Below are positions 7,928-12,168 of a stretch of 12,168 nucleotides of DNA, in pieces. Each line of letters opens with the position of its first letter. Positions within the stretch are counted from its first letter, which is position 1. The notes below the pieces were generated by a model. The model was given only the letters and a program-made list of their open reading frames with translations, did no database searches and was not told the origin of the DNA. The position numbers and the translations under genes are program-made. This DNA is from Candidatus Hodarchaeota archaeon (GTDB taxonomy: Archaea > Asgardarchaeota > Heimdallarchaeia > Hodarchaeales > Hodarchaeaceae). The stretch is from positions 1 through 12,168 of the forward strand of contig JAEOSP010000668.1 of the NCBI GenBank assembly GCA_016840305.1. The letters run 5' to 3'.

Positions 7928-8464
7928 TTACTTCTCCAGATTCAAATAAAATTTCCTCATTATCACATCAAGCTGGTTGACAAACTCTTGTTCAGAACTG
8001 TTATTTACAATTACCGTGTCCACTTCTAAATCTGATACCTGTATTTCCGTAAGATGTTCTGCCCATCTGCACCAATCTGAACTTGAGATAGTAACATTCC
8101 CTCTCTTTTCAATTCGTTTCTTTCTTATTGAAGAATCTGACTCTATTCTTATGAATTTAAATCCTAAGGGCTTTAGATAAGAAATTTCATTTTTTCTTCT
8201 AATATCATCAATAACAAATGATGATTCAGACGATTGAATTTGATTGAATACATATCTCACCCACACATCGTCGTCAAAATCCCTCATAAACTTACCAATT
8301 CCCTGAAGAAAATCTCGAGTGGGTTCTATTTGTAGCTCTTTAGCTATTTCTCTCATTTTACCTGAAAGCCGAATCTTTTTGCAATGGTAACGTTCTGAAA
8401 TAATATCAGCCGCTAAAGATTTACCACTTCCCATATGACCTGTGATACCTAATAACACTCGCAT
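7928..8464 (-). CDS. P-loop nucleotide kinase, dNMP kinase/dephospho-CoA kinase-like
   Basis: A 178-residue soluble P-loop NTPase. It starts with a beta strand running straight into Walker A (GHMGSGKS, residues 9-16). RLSGKMREIAKEL (32-44) and the RDFLQGIGKFMRDFDDDVW stretch (50-68) follow; these resemble the LQxxGxxxR...W region of phage-type deoxynucleoside monophosphate kinases. VIDDIRRKNEISYLK (84-98) then matches the D-x-R-x-x-N-E block of the same group, followed by a strand (KFIRIES) and a charged lid-like segment (about 111-122). The family is therefore a small-molecule nucleotide kinase. The exact substrate (dNMP, NMP, dephospho-CoA or other) is not decidable here. The ATG has no clear Shine-Dalgarno sequence, suggesting a short-leader or leaderless transcript. 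It is a single gene, convergent with the small helical gene. Confidence 0.8.
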   Translation of the reverse strand: MRVLLGITGHMGSGKSLAADIISERYHCKKIRLSGKMREIAKELQIEPTRDFLQGIGKFMRDFDDDVWVRYVFNQIQSSESSFVIDDIRRKNEISYLKPLGFKFIRIESDSSIRKKRIEKRGNVTISSSDWCRWAEHLTEIQVSDLEVDTVIVNNSSEQEFVNQLDVIMRKFYLNLEK

Positions 8465-8508
8465 TTTTAACTACTCGAATTCACGTCGTATTTTCATGTC
8501 CTAATATC

Positions 8509-8516
8509 TATTATAA
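8509..8516 (-). promoter_or_regulatory. Candidate TATA box for the P-loop kinase gene
   Basis: The minus strand reads TTATAATA here, about 45 bases upstream of the kinase ATG at 8464. A start about 25 bases further on would leave a leader of roughly 20 bases, in line with the lack of a clear Shine-Dalgarno sequence. Based on position and AT pattern only. Confidence 0.33.
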
Positions 8517-8684
8517 GGATCCAGAATTTTACTAAAAAGACCTTTCGATTTTAATTCCAATGTGCTACAAAATTTATTGAGAACGTGGGATTGTTACGTG
8601 ACGATTACGATATTACAAGTCGATTACAATACGATATTCACAATTAGATTATTAGATACCTAAAAGGTAAGTATATTTCAGTGA

Positions 8685-8695
8685 GATATAAAAAG
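8685..8695 (+). promoter_or_regulatory. Candidate distal TATA box for the ATP synthase operon
   Basis: GATATAAAAAG is a good TATA-like element with purine-rich GTGA just upstream. Transcription would start near 8715 and give an unusually long leader of about 200 bases before atpH. A nearer, weaker candidate (TTTTTATT, 8863-8870) would instead give a leader of about 20 bases. The sequence alone does not decide between them. Confidence 0.35.
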
Positions 8696-8862
8696 GTTAG
8701 ATCGAAATTGCCTTTATAGGTCTTTTAGAAAGTAAAAAACCTCACAATTCTTAGAGTGCTCTCTTTCATTACTTTCATTAAGCCTTTTGAAGGAAAAAAT
8801 GACATAGATAGACATTAATTACAAGTAAGTATTTTCACATTGAGATAACACAAGCAACCAAC

Positions 8863-8870
8863 TTTTTATT
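8863..8870 (+). promoter_or_regulatory. Candidate proximal TATA box for the ATP synthase operon
   Basis: TTTTTATT preceded by CCAAC lies about 45-50 bases upstream of the atpH start. A start about 25 bases downstream would fall inside or next to the palindromes at 8875-8897, leaving a leader of about 20 bases that includes the Shine-Dalgarno sequence AAGGAAAGGA (8896-8905). Confidence 0.33.
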
Positions 8871-8874
8871 GAGA

Positions 8875-8897
8875 TTAACTTAAGTTAAACCGTTTAA
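8875..8897. repeat. Two overlapping palindromes before the ATP synthase operon
   Basis: TTAACTTAAGTTAA (8875-8888) is a perfect 14-base palindrome. It overlaps TTAAAC-C-GTTTAA (8885-8897), a perfect 6-bp inverted repeat with a one-base centre. Together they fill the space between the proximal TATA candidate and the Shine-Dalgarno sequence of atpH. The symmetric layout is what a dimeric repressor operator would look like, but simple AT-rich palindromes also occur by chance. Confidence 0.45.
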
Positions 8898-8913
8898 GGA
8901 AAGGAATGAGACC

Positions 8914-9240
8914 ATGGTTCAAGATTCTCCAAAAAATCATCTAAAAGGACAAATCGAATCTGAAGAAATGCTTTTAAAAGCAAAAATTCTTGAAGTACGA
9001 AGTCAGGTTGCCAAGAAAATTAAAGAAGCGCAACAAGATAGCGATAAAACTTATCAAATGAAGTTAAAAGAGATCAATGAAAGAAAAGAAGAGCAGATCT
9101 CCCATATTAATTCAAAATTCAGAGATTTCGTTAAAAACATCGAAGAGTCAGAAGAAAGAACTTTTCAAGAAATTAACTCAAAATACGAAGAGAGAGAGGA
9201 AGAAATAATCAATAAGCTTCTAAAAAATATTTTACCCTAA
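8914..9240 (+). CDS. atpH: A-type ATP synthase subunit H (peripheral stalk)
   Basis: A 108-residue, almost fully charged coiled-coil protein with Lys/Glu/Gln heptad patterning from about residue 15 to 103 and no membrane segment. This matches subunit H of A1AO ATP synthases, which pairs with subunit E to form the peripheral stalks that link the soluble A1 head to membrane subunit I. The sequence alone is low in information. The call therefore rests on length, coiled-coil character and its place as first gene directly before subunit I, as in the archaeal H-I-K-E-C order. The ATG is preceded by AAGGAAAGGA. It is 24 bases from the next gene. Confidence 0.85.
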   Translation: MVQDSPKNHLKGQIESEEMLLKAKILEVRSQVAKKIKEAQQDSDKTYQMKLKEINERKEEQISHINSKFRDFVKNIEESEERTFQEINSKYEEREEEIINKLLKNILP

Positions 9241-9247
9241 ATTCATT

Positions 9248-9256
9248 AAAGGACGG
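9248..9256 (+). promoter_or_regulatory. Shine-Dalgarno sequence deciding the TTG start of atpI
   Basis: AAAGGACGG ends 8 bases before a TTG at 9265. The next in-frame ATG at 9277 would be 20 bases away, too far for this site. The TTG is therefore the better start. Confidence 0.6.
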
Positions 9257-9264
9257 AAATATAT

Positions 9265-11151
9265 TTGATCGAAACTATGTATAAGACAAAATTGATTGGG
9301 ATCAATGAAGATATTTTTGAGCTAATAAGTGTTCTAAGAGAAATGCAGGTCTTTCATGTTATTGAATCGTCTCAAAGAGGTATGGATGATACTCATGAAG
9401 ATCTGCATATTCGTGAAACGAAAGCAAAACTTGAAAACTTAGAAACACGAGCCTCTGCTATTTACGCAACGATAGATCAGGAATTATTATCAGATTCAGG
9501 GGAGCAAAAAGAAATACGTTCATCGATAAACATAATTAAGGACCTTGAGAATCTATTATCAAAAATTGAACCTGATGTTCGGAGGATAGAAGGGGAAAGA
9601 AAAGAGTTAAAATCCAAAATAGAACACTTAAATAGATACAAACCAGTACTCAAGGAAATAAAACCATTAATCAAAGAAATTGAACAAAAAGCTGATCTAG
9701 AATCAAATTTACTTATGTTTAATAGAAAATCAGATCTTGATTTGATGGAATTTAAGAAAGAAATTAATAATCGAACAAAGGGCTTATATGAAATAATTAC
9801 AAGACGAGTAGACGAAAATTATTTTGCTGTCCTATTGTTATTTGATAAATCATTTACAAATGAAGTCCAAATATATCTATCTGGAGAAAGATTAAGTTCA
9901 CTAGCTTTCTCACCCGAGCTTCGAACTATGGATCTAAAAGATTTTTCGTCGTATATTGAGAATACGATCACCACTCATGAAAAAGAATTTGAAAAATTGG
10001 GGGAAGAAAAGAAAAAGATAGTAGAATCTCCTGAATTTGAAAAAATGAGAAATTACTATCTAGAAGCTAGCGATAGATTATCTGCTTTTCAACTAGCAGA
10101 AAAAATGGGAGGAACTGAAAATACGTTTGAAATAGAGGGATTCATTCCGAAATCAAAACTGAATGGATTCGATAAAGAGTTGAATGAACGTTTTGGAAAT
10201 CGAGTCCTAATAACAAAAACAAAAGCAGAAAAAGATGCTCCAGTATTAAGAAAAAATCCCCGAATAGTTAGACCTTTTGAAACAATTACCAATCTTATCC
10301 AATTACCAAAATACGGTTCTATAGATCCAACTCCGCTTGTTTTCGTCTTATTTACTTTCTTCTGGGGATTTATGGTTGGAGATATAGGTTATGCAACAAC
10401 AATTTTCTTGATAGCTGCGATTCTTCGTCGTAGATTTAAGAAAAATCAACAACAGGGATTGCAAAATATTACAGAAATTTTTATGATAAGTTGTGTTTCT
10501 GCAATGGTTTTTGGACTTATATACTTCGAAATATTTGGTGATTTGGGAGAAATTATTGCCCACGATCTTGATCTTCATATTAAACCAGCTTTAGATAGGT
10601 ATCAAGATGTCCAAGAATTGCTTATTATATCGATATTAATCGGTTATGTAATTATTTTAGGGGGACTAGTGCTCGGAGCGTACAATAATTTCAAATTAAA
10701 ACATATGACTCATGTCTATAGTAACTCGCTTCTACTGTTAATCTGGGGTTCAATACCAGTTATCTTAGTTGTTTCAATAGTTGCTCCAGCATTATCTGGA
10801 ACAGCTATCATTATCGATTTACTGATAATTTTAATCTCAATAGCAATATTAATTAAATTAGAAGGGATTGCGGGTTTAATTCATGTAATAGAACGGTTTT
10901 CCAACATCCTATCATTTGCTCGTTTAATGGCAATTGGTTTAGTTGGAGCTTGGATGGGAAAAATTGGCAATAGCTTGACAACTCAATTATTTCCCTTCGG
11001 ATTATTATTGGGGTTAGGACTTCATTTAATAAATATTGTAATCTTAGTTTTGTCTCCATCGATTCACTCAATGAGGTTGAATGTTTTTGAATTCTTCACC
11101 CAATTTGTTTTGGAAGGGGGCAATAGCTATAAACCATATGGTACAAACTAG
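9265..11151 (+). CDS. atpI: A-type ATP synthase subunit I (membrane stator, a-type)
   Basis: Membrane subunit that provides the ion half-channels and holds the stator against the rotor ring. The 628 residues fit the family (about 620-760). Residues 1 to about 350 form the cytoplasmic domain with long coiled-coil stretches. The membrane domain starts at the conserved DPT (354-356), followed by MVGDIGYATT (370-379). About eight hydrophobic segments are visible, near 355-372, 375-390, 404-425, 455-478, 490-512, 514-532, 549-570 and 576-598. LSFARLMAIGLVGAW carries Arg553, corresponding to the essential TM7 arginine of V-type a subunits. The start is a TTG supported by AAAGGACGG; ATG 9277 is the alternative. 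It sits between the H and K genes in the usual archaeal order. Nothing indicates truncation. Confidence 0.95.
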   Translation: MIETMYKTKLIGINEDIFELISVLREMQVFHVIESSQRGMDDTHEDLHIRETKAKLENLETRASAIYATIDQELLSDSGEQKEIRSSINIIKDLENLLSKIEPDVRRIEGERKELKSKIEHLNRYKPVLKEIKPLIKEIEQKADLESNLLMFNRKSDLDLMEFKKEINNRTKGLYEIITRRVDENYFAVLLLFDKSFTNEVQIYLSGERLSSLAFSPELRTMDLKDFSSYIENTITTHEKEFEKLGEEKKKIVESPEFEKMRNYYLEASDRLSAFQLAEKMGGTENTFEIEGFIPKSKLNGFDKELNERFGNRVLITKTKAEKDAPVLRKNPRIVRPFETITNLIQLPKYGSIDPTPLVFVLFTFFWGFMVGDIGYATTIFLIAAILRRRFKKNQQQGLQNITEIFMISCVSAMVFGLIYFEIFGDLGEIIAHDLDLHIKPALDRYQDVQELLIISILIGYVIILGGLVLGAYNNFKLKHMTHVYSNSLLLLIWGSIPVILVVSIVAPALSGTAIIIDLLIILISIAILIKLEGIAGLIHVIERFSNILSFARLMAIGLVGAWMGKIGNSLTTQLFPFGLLLGLGLHLINIVILVLSPSIHSMRLNVFEFFTQFVLEGGNSYKPYGTN

Positions 11152-11198
11152 AAATATTAATAAAATCGTAAAATAATTCAAAAAGAAAAAATTTAAAC

Positions 11199-11205
11199 AA
11201 AGGAG
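11199..11205 (+). promoter_or_regulatory. Strong Shine-Dalgarno sequence of the rotor-ring gene atpK
   Basis: AAAGGAG, 9 bases before the atpK ATG, is one of the best Shine-Dalgarno matches in the window. It follows a 63-base AT-rich gap, whereas several other genes here have weak sites. This would suit the need for many copies of K per complex. Confidence 0.6.
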
Positions 11206-11214
11206 TAAATAAAA

Positions 11215-11469
11215 ATGATCTTAGAAATATTGCAAAGCAATGAAATCGACCTTCAAATGGCGAGAGCTATCGGAGCAGCATTAGCATTGGGTTTAGGTGC
11301 CCTTGGTACTGGTATAGCTCAAGCATTAATTGGTGGTAGTGCCGCAGGAATGCTAGCAGAAAGACCAGATGAAATGGGCTCAGCAATTATCTTAATTGCT
11401 ATCCCTGAAACAATTTTAGTCCTGAGCTTCGTTATTGCTATCATGATTCTACTTGGAATCGGTGGCTAA
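11215..11469 (+). CDS. atpK: A-type ATP synthase subunit K (rotor ring, c-type proteolipid)
   Basis: An 84-residue proteolipid forming the ion-translocating rotor ring. It is a single two-helix hairpin. Helix 1 (about 16-47) is Gly/Ala-rich with GLGALGTGIAQALIGG. A short polar loop AERPDEMG (48-55) follows, then helix 2 (about 56-82) with IAIPETILVLSF. Glu65 in PET is the expected ion-binding carboxylate. Gln36 in helix 1 and Thr66 after the glutamate resemble the ligand set of sodium-binding rings, but this does not settle the coupling ion. There is no hairpin duplication, unlike eukaryotic V-type proteolipids. It lies between I and E, as in archaeal operons. The E gene ATG follows 4 bases after its stop. 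Confidence 0.95.
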   Translation: MILEILQSNEIDLQMARAIGAALALGLGALGTGIAQALIGGSAAGMLAERPDEMGSAIILIAIPETILVLSFVIAIMILLGIGG

Positions 11470-11473
11470 AACC

Positions 11474-12109
11474 ATGAGCTATAATGTTGATGAATTCCTT
11501 GAAACAATAAAAAACAAAGCTAATTCAGAACTAGTAGAAATTCAAAAAACTGCAGATCCAAACATAAGTGCGATTAAAGAAAAAACCAAAGGAAAAATTG
11601 CGCATTTGGAGTCCGAAAAAGACTCTTCTGGATTATCTCCAGAACTGATTAGCTCTTTTCAGAAGAAAATTTCGGATAAGCAGATAGAGTGGTTGAAGCG
11701 AACTAATTCTGAGAAAGGACGATTGATGGACCAATTAATGGTGAAATTGGAAAAACAAATCAAATCTCTTGTTTCTGGGCCTGATTTTTATGAACTACTC
11801 TCAAAATTGTTTTTAGAAATTAAAGAAGAAATTGGAAGCAATTACGAAGTTCATATTCCAATGAATTCTGACCCTGGGAAATTTAAGTCCACTTCAGGCG
11901 TCAAACAAAATGTGGTTGCTGACTTAGATAATGTTGGTGTTCTCGTAAAACGCTTGGATTATCCAATTAGCGTTGAAAACACCCTAGAATCAAGATTTGC
12001 AAAAACTAAGGACGATTTGATAATCGTAGCTTCTCGAGGATTATGGGATGATTTAGAAGATTCACCATGGCAATTTAAACAAATTTTGAAGAATTTAAAA
12101 TCAGAATAA
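11474..12109 (+). CDS. atpE: A-type ATP synthase subunit E (peripheral stalk)
   Basis: Partner of subunit H in the peripheral stalk; its C-terminal domain binds the A1 head. From the ATG at 11474 it has 211 residues. Residues 1 to about 100 are a charged helix/coiled coil. A mixed alpha/beta C-terminal domain follows, with DNVGVLVKR (152-160) and the family signature VENTLESRF (167-175). The start could also be TTG 11453 or GTG 11462, both overlapping atpK. I chose ATG 11474 because it follows the K stop by 4 bases and has GGTGG 8 bases upstream. After the signature the protein runs on for a further 36 residues, including a Trp-containing tail (WDDLEDSPWQF) that looks longer than the usual subunit E end. 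Spacing to the next start is 36 bases. Confidence 0.88.
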   Translation: MSYNVDEFLETIKNKANSELVEIQKTADPNISAIKEKTKGKIAHLESEKDSSGLSPELISSFQKKISDKQIEWLKRTNSEKGRLMDQLMVKLEKQIKSLVSGPDFYELLSKLFLEIKEEIGSNYEVHIPMNSDPGKFKSTSGVKQNVVADLDNVGVLVKRLDYPISVENTLESRFAKTKDDLIIVASRGLWDDLEDSPWQFKQILKNLKSE

Positions 12110-12133
12110 TGAAGGAAGATAGAAGAATCGTTT

Positions 12134-12138
12134 GGAGG
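12134..12138 (+). promoter_or_regulatory. Shine-Dalgarno sequence for the last, cut gene
   Basis: GGAGG lies 7 bases before TTG 12146 and is the main support for a start there. No ATG or GTG in the remaining bases is better placed. Confidence 0.55.
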
Positions 12139-12145
12139 CACTTTA

Positions 12146-12168
12146 TTGGCTGGTTCAACTAACCAAAA
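12146..12168 (+). CDS. Start of the next ATP synthase gene, probably subunit C (cut by window end)
   Basis: Only seven codons are visible from a TTG start, reading (M)AGSTNQ, behind a clear GGAGG. In the archaeal H-I-K-E-C-F-A-B order the gene after E is subunit C, the central adaptor between the rotor ring and the A1 head. Many archaeal C subunits begin with a short Ser/Thr/Asn-rich stretch leading into an NYAYVxARVRAMK-type segment, and the visible residues fit that. The identity is inferred from gene order and is not shown by the sequence present. Confidence 0.5.

Larger units (their letters stand above)
8465..8913. other. Long non-coding region upstream of the ATP synthase operon
   Basis: These 449 bases between the kinase gene (-) and atpH (+) hold no gene I can support. 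They contain the kinase promoter candidate, a degenerate repeat block at 8601-8638 (CGATTAC twice and ACGATATT twice), a small inverted repeat TACCT-AAA-AGGTA (8657-8669), a TATA-like stretch at 8685-8695 and a second one at 8863-8870. Two TTTCATTA copies (8764-8771 and 8773-8780) and overlapping palindromes at 8875-8897 follow. If transcription starts at the first TATA-like site, the operon would have a leader of about 200 bases. No tRNA or known riboswitch core is recognised. Confidence 0.55.

Noticed and set aside
8601..8660. Replication origin
   Set aside because: The AT-rich repeats are short and degenerate, no origin recognition box or orc1/cdc6 gene is present, and promoter-related use is simpler.
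8783..8793. CCTT-TTG-AAGG hairpin as a terminator or RNA element
   Set aside because: The 4-bp stem is too weak to support a call, and it lies in the middle of a leader region without an upstream gene to end.
11453..11473. TTG 11453 or GTG 11462 as the start of subunit E
   Set aside because: Both lie inside atpK without a better ribosome site. The ATG at 11474 gives a normal subunit E N-terminus, though the GTG cannot be fully excluded.
1..12168. CRISPR array, tRNA, rRNA, insertion sequence or phage genes
   Set aside because: I looked in the gaps on both strands and found no regularly spaced repeats, no tRNA T-loop motif with matching stems, no transposase and no terminal repeats.

Overview
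The window is AT-rich (about one third G+C by eye) and reads as an archaeal chromosome. The strongest evidence is the start of an A1AO (A-type/V-like) ATP synthase operon in the order H-I-K-E, followed by the first codons of what is probably subunit C. This is the order of the classical archaeal aha/atp operon. Candidate TATA boxes, Shine-Dalgarno-preceded TTG starts and large alpha-solenoid proteins also fit an archaeon. An Asgard archaeon (Heimdallarchaeia-like) is my best guess, but it is inference from general character and not from a marker gene. V/A-type ATPases also occur in some bacteria.

Layout, left to right. (1) 2-379, plus strand: the 3' end of an alpha/beta-hydrolase gene that is cut by the window edge. 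(2) 418-3180, minus strand: a two-gene unit, glgA (GT5 glycogen synthase) then hisS (histidyl-tRNA synthetase), with 12 bases between them. (3) 3181-3537: a divergent intergenic region with a good minus-strand TATA box for glgA and two perfect inverted repeats that share an AACTAA/TTAGTT core. (4) 3538-7917, plus strand: a 1296-residue TPR-like solenoid protein and a 138-residue helical protein, both of unknown function. (5) 7928-8464, minus strand: a P-loop nucleotide kinase resembling deoxynucleoside monophosphate kinases, convergent with the preceding gene. (6) 8465-8913: 449 bases without a gene, holding candidate promoters and two overlapping palindromes just upstream of the ATPase operon. 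(7) 8914-12168, plus strand: ATP synthase subunits H, I, K and E and the first seven codons of the next subunit.

How the genes work together. H and E are the coiled-coil peripheral stalk proteins. I is the membrane stator with the essential arginine, and K is the rotor ring with the ion-binding glutamate. The catalytic A and B subunits, and probably F and D, should lie to the right of the window. GlgA and HisRS are unrelated housekeeping functions that appear to share a promoter. The TPR protein and its small neighbour look like one transcription unit and are the least understood part of the window. I found no CRISPR array, transposase, tRNA, rRNA or phage gene. Nothing here is clearly a new system; the most useful leads are the solenoid/small-protein pair and the two promoter regions with inverted repeats.
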